A stretch of DNA of 64,000 nt, taken from Martinezella miluonensis. Lineage in GTDB: Bacteria; Pseudomonadota; Alphaproteobacteria; Rhizobiales; Rhizobiaceae. Made by a program: the position numbers and the translations under genes. Location of the stretch: positions 45,263 to 109,262 of the forward strand of contig NZ_FMAH01000015.1 of NCBI RefSeq assembly GCF_900094545.1, in the 5' to 3' direction. Position 1 is the first letter of the stretch. Each line of letters opens with the position of its first letter. Under the pieces are notes generated by a model. That model did no database searches. It was not told where the DNA came from and was given only the letters and a program-made list of their open reading frames with translations. Shown piece by piece: positions 52,702 to 61,629 of this stretch.

Positions 52702-53793
52702 TCAGGCCGTCATATTCTGTTGCGCTGGGGATCCGGCGACGCCCCGAAGCAGCCCGCGTGTCGTGACCACGCCGACGATGGAACCATTGTCGACCACTGC
52801 CAGGGCATCGCGCTCCGATTTCATCGTCAGGTCGATGAGTTCGCCGATATCCGCCTCCGGATTGGTCGTTGGCAGTGCGTTCACGTCCTGCTGCGGTTGC
52901 AGGTTCCTGTATTCGGCGATCGATTGCATCACCGAATGCGCCTTGACGAGATGAACCCTGGATATGCCAGCCACGAAATCGGCGACGTAGTCGTCGGCGG
53001 GCTTCGTTACGATCTCTTCCGCGGTTCCCACCTGGACAATGACGCCGTCCTTCATGATGGCGATACGATCGCCGATACGAATGGCTTCTTCGAGATCATG
53101 CGTGATGAAGACCGCGGACTTTCCGAGCGACTTCGTCAACTGCCGGAACTCGTCCTGCAACTGGCGGCGGATGAGTGGATCAAGTGCGCTGAACGGCTCA
53201 TCCATGAGAATGATCTCGGGGTCGGCCGCCAGGGCGCGGGCGAGGCCGACACGTTGCTGCATGCCGCCCGACAATTCCGAGGGATACCGGGCTGTCCAGT
53301 CGGAAAGGCCGACCTTGTCGAGCGCAGCCCGAGCCGTCGTGTTGCGCTGCTCTTTCGGCACACCGCGAACTTCCAACCCGAAGGCCGCATTTTCCAAGAC
53401 CGTGCGATTTGGCAGCAACGCCACGCTCTGGAATACCATGCCGATGTTGCGTGCGCGCATGTCGCGCAGCTCGGCTGCATTCAACTTGGCAATTTCCCGG
53501 CCCTTGATCGCGATCCTGCCAAGGCTCGGTTCGATAAGGCGATTGAGCAGGCGGACCAAGGTGGATTTGCCGCTTCCGGAAAGCCCCATGATGCAGAAGA
53601 TCTCGCCGCGGCGGACCTGAAGATGGGCATCGGAGACACCGACGACACAATTGAATTCCTGAAGCACCTGTTTCTTGGAGAGGCCGCGTTCGGAAACGGC
53701 CTTCACAGCGGCGGTCGCGCGCGCACCGAATATCTTCCAAACGTTCTGGCAATCGACCAGGACTTCATTGGCGTTATCCATGACAGTGTTCAT
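52702..53793 (-). CDS. Betaine/proline ABC transporter ATPase with CBS-like tail
   Basis: A 363-residue ATPase of the ProV/OpuAA type. It shows Walker A GLSGSGKST, signature LSGGMQQRVGLARAL, Walker B ILMDEPFSALD and switch VFITHDLEEA. The C-terminal 100 residues hold a CBS-like regulatory region (SVMQSIAEYRNLQ, ALAVVDNGSIVGVVTTRGLL). It is distinct from the ATPase at 35817, showing two separate betaine-type importers in one locus. Confidence 0.92.
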   Translation of the reverse strand: MNTVMDNANEVLVDCQNVWKIFGARATAAVKAVSERGLSKKQVLQEFNCVVGVSDAHLQVRRGEIFCIMGLSGSGKSTLVRLLNRLIEPSLGRIAIKGREIAKLNAAELRDMRARNIGMVFQSVALLPNRTVLENAAFGLEVRGVPKEQRNTTARAALDKVGLSDWTARYPSELSGGMQQRVGLARALAADPEIILMDEPFSALDPLIRRQLQDEFRQLTKSLGKSAVFITHDLEEAIRIGDRIAIMKDGVIVQVGTAEEIVTKPADDYVADFVAGISRVHLVKAHSVMQSIAEYRNLQPQQDVNALPTTNPEADIGELIDLTMKSERDALAVVDNGSIVGVVTTRGLLRGVAGSPAQQNMTA

Positions 53794-53880
53794 CGTATTC
53801 CCCGCGGGGCCAGTCCATTGCCGGCCTGTTCGTCTTCGTTGAGGGATGCGGGCCGCCCTGATGGCGACCCGTGTTAGGCG

Positions 53881-54732
53881 TCAGTTGGTGTTGATGTTTT
53901 CCCAGCGCTTGATGAGATCGGCGTGGCTGCCGATCCATGCGGCGACTGCCTGATCCATCGTTTTCCCGTCATTCACGGCGCTGTTGATCGCGGTGATGTC
54001 GGCAAGCGGCACATAGACGCTGGCGATGACTTCACGCGCATGCGGATAATCGGCGGAGAATCCCTTCTTGCCGACCCAGTAATAGCTTTGCGGCGGTGGG
54101 AAGATGCCCTTGGGGTCCTTCAGGAATTTCACGTCGTATTTCTGCATCATCCAGGATGGCTCCCAGATGGTCACGGCGATCCATTCCTTCCGGTCGACGG
54201 CCGACTTCAGGGCCGCAGTCATGGCTGCGGTGCTGCCCTCGACGAGCTGCAGTTTCAGGTCATAGCCCTTGACGGCATTGGCAGTATCGCGCATCAGGCC
54301 CGAACCCGGCTCGATGCCGACGATCTTGCCGCCGAACTTGTCGGCATTGGCGTTCAACTGGTCCATGGAGTCGATCGGTACGTATTTCGGTACGGCAACG
54401 CCTTGGAACAGGCCGTGCGAGACCGGCGAAATCTTCTCGAGGCGTTTCTTGTTTTTATCCCAGTAATCCTGTGCCACATAGTCGGTCTGAGAGGCGAGGA
54501 TCTGGATGTCGCCCTTGCCGAGCGCTGCATAGGCAATGCCCCATTCGGAGAATGGTACGACCTTCACGGTGTAGCCGGCATCCTCCAACACTTTTTTGGT
54601 GATCCCAGTGATCGGTGTCAGGTCCTCCCATGACATCGTTCCCACGGTGATGCTCTTCTCTTCCGCATGCGCGGAAAATACGGTCATTCCGACCATCGCG
54701 GCTGCGCAGAGCGCCTTCCACAAAGTCTTCAT
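53881..54732 (-). CDS. Betaine-type ABC transporter substrate-binding protein (OpuAC-like)
   Basis: A 283-residue periplasmic binding protein with a signal peptide ending AHA-E. Aromatic residues that could form the quaternary-amine box lie in MSWEDLTP, FSEWGIAY and TIWEPSWMMQ. ATG 54732 has GGAG 8 bases upstream; a GTG three codons earlier (54741) is less likely. It is shorter than, and little like, the binding protein at 37879, so ligand preference probably differs, for example proline betaine or hydroxyproline betaine. Confidence 0.88.
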   Translation of the reverse strand: MKTLWKALCAAAMVGMTVFSAHAEEKSITVGTMSWEDLTPITGITKKVLEDAGYTVKVVPFSEWGIAYAALGKGDIQILASQTDYVAQDYWDKNKKRLEKISPVSHGLFQGVAVPKYVPIDSMDQLNANADKFGGKIVGIEPGSGLMRDTANAVKGYDLKLQLVEGSTAAMTAALKSAVDRKEWIAVTIWEPSWMMQKYDVKFLKDPKGIFPPPQSYYWVGKKGFSADYPHAREVIASVYVPLADITAINSAVNDGKTMDQAVAAWIGSHADLIKRWENINTN

Positions 54733-54810
54733 TTTTCTCACTCCTAGTTTTCGTTCCCATTTTATTGAAGACCTGCGATCGGCTCGGTCTTCACATTGCG
54801 CGGCGACGGA

Positions 54811-56157
54811 TCATCCCTCGCGGCCTGCGCGCAATTCCTGCAAACGGATCACTGAATTGATGCCGAGCCATGCGAACGGTTCCGGTGGCAACCGGGACGG
54901 CGCGGCGTGATCCATGTATTGTTCGAGTTGCTGGGAGGCAGTGCCGGTTGCCAGTTCAGCGGCCATAATGCCTGCCAATGTGCTCTTGACGGTGCCGAGC
55001 CCATTCTCGCAGCATGCCGAGTAAAGCCCTTCGTCGAGCGCGCCGAATGCCGGCACATGATTCCGGCTCAAGCATAAACGCCCGGCCCAGCTGTATTCAA
55101 AAGGAATGCCTTTCAGCCCGGGAAAGCGTGCGTCGAGCGAATTTCTATGCTCTTCGGCCATCTTGGCCATTCGCCGGTCGGAAACGATGATCGTCGTCTC
55201 GTAGGTGTATTTCGTTCGAATGACGATACGAGACTGTCCGCCGGAGGTGATCTTTCGCACCGTCGCGCCCATGGCGTCGGCGGGAAGCAGTGCCCATCTA
55301 TCCCGCCCTGAAACTTTTCGGCCGAGCTCTTCGGCTGGGAATGGAGCCGTCATCGAGGCGTAGGCGAAGATATGCATCAGACGGCCGCGGAAGTGGCCGA
55401 AGTCGTCGATGTGGCCGTTGACACCCAGGATAACGTTTGGGGCGGTGACCTTGCCGCGAGTGGAGATAGCCGTCCAGATTCCTTTATCCCGCGTCAGCGC
55501 GGTCACCGGCGATCCTTCGAAGATGTCGATTTTGCGCGACAGCCCTGCGGCAAGTTCGCGAACATAATCGGCCGGCTGGATCAGGACCGCGCCCGGCGTA
55601 TAGAGGCCGCCAAGGTAATAATCGGAACCGGTCAGCTTGCGCATTTCGGACGCGTCGAGATAGGCGTGCTTTTCGCCGGCGCTCTTCAGGGACTGACCGA
55701 AGCTGATATTCAGTTTCATTCCGCGCGCGGTCGCCGCGGCATTGATCTTGCCCGCCGGGTCGACGGTTTCTGACGACATGCCGTATTCGTCCGCGGCGTC
55801 TCTCGCGAAAGCGATGGCAGCCCTGTTCTGAGCCATCTCCATGCGAGTGGCGTCCAAGCCGCCACTCGAATATTCACTCGATGACAGGTTATGCGGGACG
55901 TCGATCATGAAGCCGGAATTGCGGCCCGACGTGCCTTTGGCGACTTCGCTTGCGTCAAGCACCACGATTTTATCGTCGGGCCGAAGCTGCAGCAGACGGC
56001 GAGCCGCCGAGAGCCCGGCAAAGCCCGCGCCAATGACCAGCCAGTCCGCGGTCACGTTGCCTTCCAGGCTCCGGACCGGGAACGAACGTCGACTGATCGC
56101 CTCCCAGCCCGAGACGCCGTTTTCCGCCGGCAAACGTTTGACGGACCTCGTGGTCAT
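54811..56157 (-). CDS. DAO-type FAD oxidoreductase (D-amino-acid / D-hydroxyproline dehydrogenase-like)
   Basis: A 448-residue flavoprotein of the glycine/D-amino acid oxidase family. The FAD motif is DWLVIGAGFAGLSAARRL at about residues 38-55, and the C-terminal GLGTVKSTLAGIMAAEL closes the site. In hydroxyproline catabolism an enzyme of this family oxidises cis-4-hydroxy-D-proline to pyrroline-4-hydroxy-2-carboxylate, and the neighbouring genes support that role; oxidation of an N-methylated proline is an alternative. Its start overlaps the aldehyde dehydrogenase stop (ATGA). Confidence 0.85.
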   Translation of the reverse strand: MTTRSVKRLPAENGVSGWEAISRRSFPVRSLEGNVTADWLVIGAGFAGLSAARRLLQLRPDDKIVVLDASEVAKGTSGRNSGFMIDVPHNLSSSEYSSGGLDATRMEMAQNRAAIAFARDAADEYGMSSETVDPAGKINAAATARGMKLNISFGQSLKSAGEKHAYLDASEMRKLTGSDYYLGGLYTPGAVLIQPADYVRELAAGLSRKIDIFEGSPVTALTRDKGIWTAISTRGKVTAPNVILGVNGHIDDFGHFRGRLMHIFAYASMTAPFPAEELGRKVSGRDRWALLPADAMGATVRKITSGGQSRIVIRTKYTYETTIIVSDRRMAKMAEEHRNSLDARFPGLKGIPFEYSWAGRLCLSRNHVPAFGALDEGLYSACCENGLGTVKSTLAGIMAAELATGTASQQLEQYMDHAAPSRLPPEPFAWLGINSVIRLQELRAGREG

Positions 56158-57671
56158 CGGATCGTCTCATCCACTGAGCGATCGGAGACGTCGATCCAGA
56201 TTGTCTTCAGTTCGCAATAGTTGTCGTGTGCGAAGATCGACTTGTCACGTCCGCCGAAGCCGGACTCCTTGTAGCCGCCGAACGGCGTCGTCGCGTCGCC
56301 TTCGCCGAAGCAGTTGACGGTAACGACGCCGGCCCGAATCTCTCGCGATAGCCGGATGGCCTTCTTGAGGCTTCCGGTATAGATCGACGCCGTGAGGCCG
56401 TAGTTGGTATCGTTGGCAAGAGTGATGGCCTCGGCAAGGGTCTCGAATGTCGTTACCGACAGGATCGGCCCGAAAATCTCCTCCTGAAACAGTCGGCTCG
56501 AAGGCGTGACCTTGTCGACGACCGTCGGCTCGATGTAGATGCCGCCGCGGGATTCTCCGCCATAAGCCACCGAAAGCCCTTCGGTCTTGACGTCATCAAG
56601 AAACGACGAAACCTTCTCGAAATGGTTCTTGCTGACGAGGGCACCGATGCGGTTTTCCGGGTCGAGCGGATCGCCCGTCTTCCACTCGCGCATATAGGCG
56701 CCGATGCGCTTGAGCAACTCGTCCTTGACGCTCGATTGCACGATCAGACGTGAGGTCGCAGAGCAATTCTCGCCCATGTTCCAGAAGGCACCGTTGACCA
56801 CTTGCTCGGCGACGAGATCCAGATCCTCGGCATCTTCAAGCACCACGGCGGGGTTCTTGCCGCCGCACTCGAGAACGACTTTCTTGAGGTTGGAATCCGC
56901 CGCATAGCGCAGGAAGCGCCGTCCGGTCGGGGTGGATCCCGTAAAGGCCACCATGTCCACGTCCATGTGCAGGCCGATCGGCTCTCCAACGTCTTTGCCG
57001 CCGCCTGGGATGACATTGAAGACCCCGGCTGGGATGCCAGCCTCATGCGCAAGTTCGGCAACACGAAGCGTCGTCAGCGTCGTCTCCTGGGCAGGCTTGA
57101 CGACGACCGAGCAGCCCGACGCCAGAGCGGGACCGATCTTCCAGGCGAGCATCAGAAGCGGGAAATTCCAGGGAAGCACGCAGCCGACGACGCCGATGGG
57201 CTCGCGCACGACCATGGTGAGCGCGTTGGCGCCGACAGGGGCGGTGTTGTCGTAAAGCTTGTCGATCAGTTCGGCATGCCAGCGGATGGTATGGATCGTG
57301 TCTGGGACATCGACGGTCTGGCACTCGCGGACCGGCTTGCCGCTGTCGAGGCTTTCCATGACGGCGAGTTCATGGCGGTTGTCTTCCAGCAGTTTCGCGA
57401 ATTTGATGAGCGTGGCCTTGCGATCGCCGGGAGATTGAAGGCGCCAACGGCCATCCTCGAACGCGTCCCTTGCTTTCGAGACGGCGAGATCGACATCACT
57501 CGCATCGCAAGCGGCAATCTCGGCGAGCGTCTCACCCGTTGCGGGATTGGTCGTCTTGAATGTCTTGCCGGAATTGGATGGACGGAAAGCGCCATCGATA
57601 AAGGCATTTGTCGGGAATTGAATACTGCCGACAATCGCCTTGTATTCAGCTGCGGTCAAGGGTTCATGCAT
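56154..57671 (-). CDS. Aldehyde dehydrogenase (2-oxoglutarate semialdehyde type by context)
   Basis: A 505-residue NAD(P)-dependent aldehyde dehydrogenase. Asn169 (PWNF), Glu268 (LECGGKNP) and the nucleophile Cys303 (GENCSATS) are all in place. Family-wide similarity is closest to the PuuC/betaine-aldehyde branch, which is broad. Given the DapA-family gene it overlaps, oxidation of 2-oxoglutarate semialdehyde to 2-oxoglutarate, the last step of hydroxyproline breakdown, is likely. An alternative is an aminoaldehyde or betaine aldehyde. Confidence 0.9.
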   Translation of the reverse strand: MHEPLTAAEYKAIVGSIQFPTNAFIDGAFRPSNSGKTFKTTNPATGETLAEIAACDASDVDLAVSKARDAFEDGRWRLQSPGDRKATLIKFAKLLEDNRHELAVMESLDSGKPVRECQTVDVPDTIHTIRWHAELIDKLYDNTAPVGANALTMVVREPIGVVGCVLPWNFPLLMLAWKIGPALASGCSVVVKPAQETTLTTLRVAELAHEAGIPAGVFNVIPGGGKDVGEPIGLHMDVDMVAFTGSTPTGRRFLRYAADSNLKKVVLECGGKNPAVVLEDAEDLDLVAEQVVNGAFWNMGENCSATSRLIVQSSVKDELLKRIGAYMREWKTGDPLDPENRIGALVSKNHFEKVSSFLDDVKTEGLSVAYGGESRGGIYIEPTVVDKVTPSSRLFQEEIFGPILSVTTFETLAEAITLANDTNYGLTASIYTGSLKKAIRLSREIRAGVVTVNCFGEGDATTPFGGYKESGFGGRDKSIFAHDNYCELKTIWIDVSDRSVDETIR

Positions 57672-58575
57672 GATTGGCTCCCGACATGATCTGGGCGACC
57701 GTGCGCTTCAAGGTGGCGACGACAGTCTGGAGGGTTCTCTTTTCTTCGGAGGTCATTCCGCGCAGCGGCGCGCGAACCGGGCCTGCCTTAAGGCCGGCGA
57801 TCTCGCAGCCGTGTTTGATGGATTGCACGAATTTTCCGGTTTCGAGAAAATCCATCAGCGGAAGCATCGCCTTCATGATGGCGCGGCCCTTGTCGAAATT
57901 CTTCTCGATTACACAGGCTTCGTAGAGGGCGACATGCTCGCGCGGCAAGAAGTTGGAGCCGGCACAGACCCAGCTTTTTGCACCCCAGGCGAAGAATTCG
58001 AGCGCCTGGTCATCCCAACCGCACGACAATGCGATATGTGGAAACTTCCTCGCCAGCAGATGGACATTTGCCATCTCCCCGGAGCTTTCCTTGATGGCCT
58101 TGACGTTCCTGGATCTGCCCACGCGCGAGAAATAATCGTCGCCCATCATCACGCCCATGCGGGCAGGATAGTTGTAGAGCATGATCGGCAGGTTGGCGGC
58201 GCGGTCGACCGTCAATGCGTGAATGGCGTTTTCCTTCTCCGTCGGCAGCGCATATGGCGGCGAGGTTACGAGGATTGCATCTGCGCCGATCTCCTTTGCC
58301 GCCGTGGCATAGGCAACGGAATCTTCCGTACGGGTCGCGCCTGTGCCTACAATCAGCGGCAGGCGGTTTGCGACGACCTGCTTGGCGTAGGCGGCAAGGT
58401 CGAACCTCTCTTGCATGGACTGGGCATAATATTCGCCGGTGGAACCGCCGATGATGATCCCATGGATCTTGGCCTCAATGAGCGATTCCAGGACGGCGGC
58501 GAACGCGGCTTTGTCGATCTGGCCGTCCGGTCCATGCGGCGTGATCGCCGGGGTGTAGATGCCTTCGAAATTCAA
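57664..58575 (-). CDS. DapA-family enzyme, probably pyrroline-4-hydroxy-2-carboxylate deaminase
   Basis: A 303-residue class I aldolase-fold enzyme with GGSTGE at 43-48, Tyr134 (LYNYPARMG) and Schiff-base Lys162 (AIKESSGE). In the hydroxyproline pathway a member of this family deaminates pyrroline-4-hydroxy-2-carboxylate to 2-oxoglutarate semialdehyde; the adjoining aldehyde dehydrogenase and DAO genes fit. The start is TTG 58575, chosen because it overlaps the GntR stop (TTGA) and begins the conserved NFEGIYTPAITPH segment. A frame extending further upstream is inside the GntR gene. Confidence 0.85.
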   Translation of the reverse strand: MNFEGIYTPAITPHGPDGQIDKAAFAAVLESLIEAKIHGIIIGGSTGEYYAQSMQERFDLAAYAKQVVANRLPLIVGTGATRTEDSVAYATAAKEIGADAILVTSPPYALPTEKENAIHALTVDRAANLPIMLYNYPARMGVMMGDDYFSRVGRSRNVKAIKESSGEMANVHLLARKFPHIALSCGWDDQALEFFAWGAKSWVCAGSNFLPREHVALYEACVIEKNFDKGRAIMKAMLPLMDFLETGKFVQSIKHGCEIAGLKAGPVRAPLRGMTSEEKRTLQTVVATLKRTVAQIMSGANHA

Positions 58576-59282
58576 GACGATTTCTCCATCAATGTGACGG
58601 GCACTTCGACAAGCGCGTCCGCCTTCATTCCCTGCGGAGCGATAAACATCTCCATGTTCTCGCGCGACAGTTCCCAATGCTCGAACACCAGGTCTACGAC
58701 GGTGTCCTCATCGTGTTGCGCGATCGCCTCGATGAAGCCGTCATGGTGCTCCACGGCGAGCTGAAGCCGTTCGCGCATGTCGTCATTCTTTGGTCGGAAG
58801 AAGGTATGGCCGATCCGCGCATGGTCGATCAGCAGGCGACCCAGGCTCGGTTGCAGATAGGCGTTGAACGACATTTCTCCGATGATTTCGTGGAAACGAT
58901 TGTTCTCGAGCACCATGGCGAGAGCATCGCCGGAGCTGCTTGCGGATCGAAACCGATCCTGTGTTTCCTTCAGGTCGATGAGTTGCTTCGGTTTGAAGTT
59001 TTGAACCGCAAGCCTGCCGATTGCGGCATAGATCATCGGCGCCACCAGGAAGAAGTGCCTGAGGGTCTGATGGTTCATTGGGCTGACGCGCGCGCCGCGA
59101 TTTGCCCGGATGTCGATATAGCCTTCGCCTTCCAGGCGCCGGAAGATTTCCCGGACGGGCGTGCGGGAGAGCCCGTATTGCTCGCTAAGACTGACTTCGT
59201 CCAGATCCTGATCGGGGTCGAGTTCCATGGTTAGAATTTGACGCTTCAGATCGTCGTAAAGACTGTTCTTCCCGCCCTTCAT
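58572..59282 (-). CDS. GntR-family regulator (FCD/FadR subgroup)
   Basis: A 236-residue regulator and first gene of a ten-gene minus-strand operon ending at 48957. The winged helix contains LSEQYGLSRTPVREIFRRLEGEGYI, typical of GntR proteins. The helical C-terminal FCD domain has histidines in NNRFHEIIGEMS and EHHDGFIEAI that could bind a metal and ligand. ATG 59282 follows GGAGGAGG. It probably represses or activates its own operon through the repeat at 59378-59398. Confidence 0.92.
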   Translation of the reverse strand: MKGGKNSLYDDLKRQILTMELDPDQDLDEVSLSEQYGLSRTPVREIFRRLEGEGYIDIRANRGARVSPMNHQTLRHFFLVAPMIYAAIGRLAVQNFKPKQLIDLKETQDRFRSASSSGDALAMVLENNRFHEIIGEMSFNAYLQPSLGRLLIDHARIGHTFFRPKNDDMRERLQLAVEHHDGFIEAIAQHDEDTVVDLVFEHWELSRENMEMFIAPQGMKADALVEVPVTLMEKSS

Positions 59283-59377
59283 CGCGACCTCCTCCTTGAA
59301 ATTTTGCAGGGAACTGAGCCCAGCGGTTCCTGCCGATGGGGGAAAGGTCTCACAGGTGCGCTGGCGAGTCAATAAAA

Positions 59378-59398
59378 TTGTATACTATGAGTACACAA
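59378..59398. promoter_or_regulatory. GntR-type inverted repeat upstream of the operon
   Basis: TTGTATAC and GTACACAA match at 7 of 8 positions as inverted arms around a 5-bp centre, about 95 bp upstream of the GntR start. TTGTATAC-like arms are usual for FCD-type GntR operators. Confidence 0.65.
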
Positions 59399-59404
59399 TG
59401 GATG

Positions 59405-59844
59405 TTATGTAGAAATACAATCTTCGAAAACGGCCGGCACCGCTTGAGGCAATTGCGATGGGAGGTCGAGTTTGATCGGGCCGAATCGGCAGGTCGCGGT
59501 CGTCAGTGGTCGCGTTATTGAGGGTCTTCGGACGTCGCCAGGAGTTCCCCAGTAAAGCGTTATCTTCGCCGGTGATGTGATCGGGGTTCGGTTCAATCCC
59601 CAGTCAGGGGCTCCATTGCTGAGTTCAATGGAAAACCGGTTCGGCACAGTAATTTGACCTGTGCCTGTCCGAGCTTGGCATTGGCCAGGCACTCCGTTGG
59701 AATGCTGCAACCCGGGTGGTGAAATTGAAGGCAATGAAGGCGTTCGGTGCGGATAAGAAGCTGTCTGGTTCATTCTGAGGCGCAGCGGATATTGTGCGCT
59801 CGCTTTGTAAGCGATTGATCCTGCAGCTCGTCGCTTAACTTCGT
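59405..59844. other. Intergenic region with two hairpins, no gene seen
   Basis: A 440-bp stretch. CCCC/GGGG strings near 59582-59610 can pair in two mutually exclusive ways. CCATTG (59613-59618) and CAATGG (59626-59631) form a further 6-bp hairpin. The segment around GGTTCAATCCCC looks like part of a tRNA T-arm, but no complete tRNA can be folded. Confidence 0.4.
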
Positions 59845-61629
59845 CTATGACGGAAGACGAGCGGCCGACGTCATCGATAAGACGAGTTCCGCGTATGACC
59901 GTGCATCCACAGCCTTTGAATAAAAGTATCCTTGCGCCAGTATGCATCCCATTTCCCGGAGGAGACTGGCATGGGAGACGGTTTCGACCCCCTCGGCGAT
60001 AACTTCGATGTCCATGCGGCGCGCGATCTCGACCATCCCCTCCACGATCGCAGCGGCGCCACTATCGCTCTCCATGAGCTTCGTGAACGAGCGGTCGATT
60101 TTGATGATGTCGACCTTGACCTTTAGAAGATGAGAAAGTGCTGCGTAGCCCGTTCCGAAATCGTCTAGAGCGATCTTGAAGTCCGCGGCTCTCAGATCCG
60201 AGATGGTGTCGCGGATAGCGTTGGCGCGCTGCTCCAGGTAAACGGTCTCGGTCACCTCAACGATTACGTTCCGCGGAGCAATACCAACTCGATCGACGAA
60301 GCGTGACAGGCGCTCCTTGAGACCGCCGGTCTGAAAATCGGCCGCGGTGACGTTGATTGCGATGTGGCCGATTTCAATGCCTTGCCGGCGCCAGCCCGTG
60401 ACATCGGATGTCATTTTGTCGAGCATGCGCCCTGTGATCTCTGAAGCGATATGGGCGTCGTGCATGGCCTCGAAGAACTCGGCGGCCGACGCATAGCTTC
60501 CATCTTGTCGCCTTATGCGGCAAAGTGCCTCCACACCGACGAATTTGCCGGTCCGCAGATCGACAACTGGTTGGTAGAACGGCACAATTCTGTTTTCGGC
60601 AAGAGCGAGCGTCACATCACGAATGGCATTGAGGCGTGACGTAATTGCTGTTGCGACGGTCGCATCGAATGCCTGGAATAGGCCCTTGGCCGTATCCTTG
60701 GCGTGATAGAGCGCGAGATCGGCTTGATGCCGCGTGACTTCCATCGTAACGCCCGGTTTGCACAAGGCGCCGCCCGCCGTTGCGAGCGGTAGCACAGTGT
60801 GCCCACCACAACAGGCCGGCGCCTTAAGAAGGCTCAGGCAGGACGCCGCCAAATCTCTAAGTTCGTCAATATCGCGAGCTTCACATATAATTGCGAACTC
60901 GTCACCGCCCAAACGGAAAAGATGCTCCGTCACGCTGTGCAATCTCGCGGCAACTTCCTTGATCAGTTCGTCGCCAACTCGATGTCCAAACGTATCATTC
61001 GTGAACTTGAGATTATCGAGGTCTAACAATATGAGACCAAGGCCGTCGCGAGCTATCTGGTTGGCATGGCGATCGAAGGCTGCCCTGTTTGGCAAACCAG
61101 TCAGCGCGTCGTGATATGCAAGCCGATGACGCTCCATCGCGCGATGGTGACGCTCTATTGCGATTGTGCAGAGATGAATCGAGGCAGCGACGAGTTTTCT
61201 CTCGATCCTCGAGGGGCCACGCGGCTCCTCATAGTAAAAGGCAAATGTACCGACGACCGATCCGTCTGCCTTCTTGATCGGGCTCGACCAGCAAGCGCGA
61301 TATCCCAGCGGTTTGATCAAGTGTCGATAGGGTGCCCACTTTGCATCTGTCAGGATGTCTTGGACGGCAACCGGCTGCGCAAGATATGCGGCTGCCCCGC
61401 AGGAGCCGACGTCCGGGCCGATCGCTATGCCGTCAAGAGCTCTTGCGTAGTATTCTGGAAGCTTTGGACCGGCCAGCGGGCGCAAGAGGCCGTCCTGCAC
61501 CAGCAGGACGGAACATGCGATACGGGGAACTCGTTCCTCGATAAGACGGCAGAGATGATCGAGTGTCGCCTCAAGGCGCTCGCCGGAGGCAATCAGCTCG
61601 AGGATTTCATTCTGCAATCTCAGGAGCAT
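59845..61629 (-). CDS. GAF-GGDEF-EAL cyclic-di-GMP turnover protein
   Basis: A 594-residue cytoplasmic signalling protein that makes and/or breaks cyclic di-GMP. Residues about 20-160 form a GAF sensor domain. GGDEF is intact at 241-245 (RLGGDEFAII) and EAL at 367-369 (VGVEALCRI). The EAL-domain motifs NVTAADF, DDFGTG, KIDRSF and AEGVET are also complete. The RxxD inhibitory site expected before GGDEF is not seen. ATG 61629 has GGAGG upstream, and the open frame beyond it lacks a good start. It stands alone; a link to the adhesins or to the secretion genes downstream is possible. Confidence 0.92.
   Translation of the reverse strand: MLLRLQNEILELIASGERLEATLDHLCRLIEERVPRIACSVLLVQDGLLRPLAGPKLPEYYARALDGIAIGPDVGSCGAAAYLAQPVAVQDILTDAKWAPYRHLIKPLGYRACWSSPIKKADGSVVGTFAFYYEEPRGPSRIERKLVAASIHLCTIAIERHHRAMERHRLAYHDALTGLPNRAAFDRHANQIARDGLGLILLDLDNLKFTNDTFGHRVGDELIKEVAARLHSVTEHLFRLGGDEFAIICEARDIDELRDLAASCLSLLKAPACCGGHTVLPLATAGGALCKPGVTMEVTRHQADLALYHAKDTAKGLFQAFDATVATAITSRLNAIRDVTLALAENRIVPFYQPVVDLRTGKFVGVEALCRIRRQDGSYASAAEFFEAMHDAHIASEITGRMLDKMTSDVTGWRRQGIEIGHIAINVTAADFQTGGLKERLSRFVDRVGIAPRNVIVEVTETVYLEQRANAIRDTISDLRAADFKIALDDFGTGYAALSHLLKVKVDIIKIDRSFTKLMESDSGAAAIVEGMVEIARRMDIEVIAEGVETVSHASLLREMGCILAQGYFYSKAVDARSYAELVLSMTSAARLPS

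Noticed and set aside
59560-59615. Possible tRNA in the gap after the GntR operon
   Set aside because: Only a T-arm-like string and a weak acceptor pairing can be drawn; D- and anticodon arms are missing.
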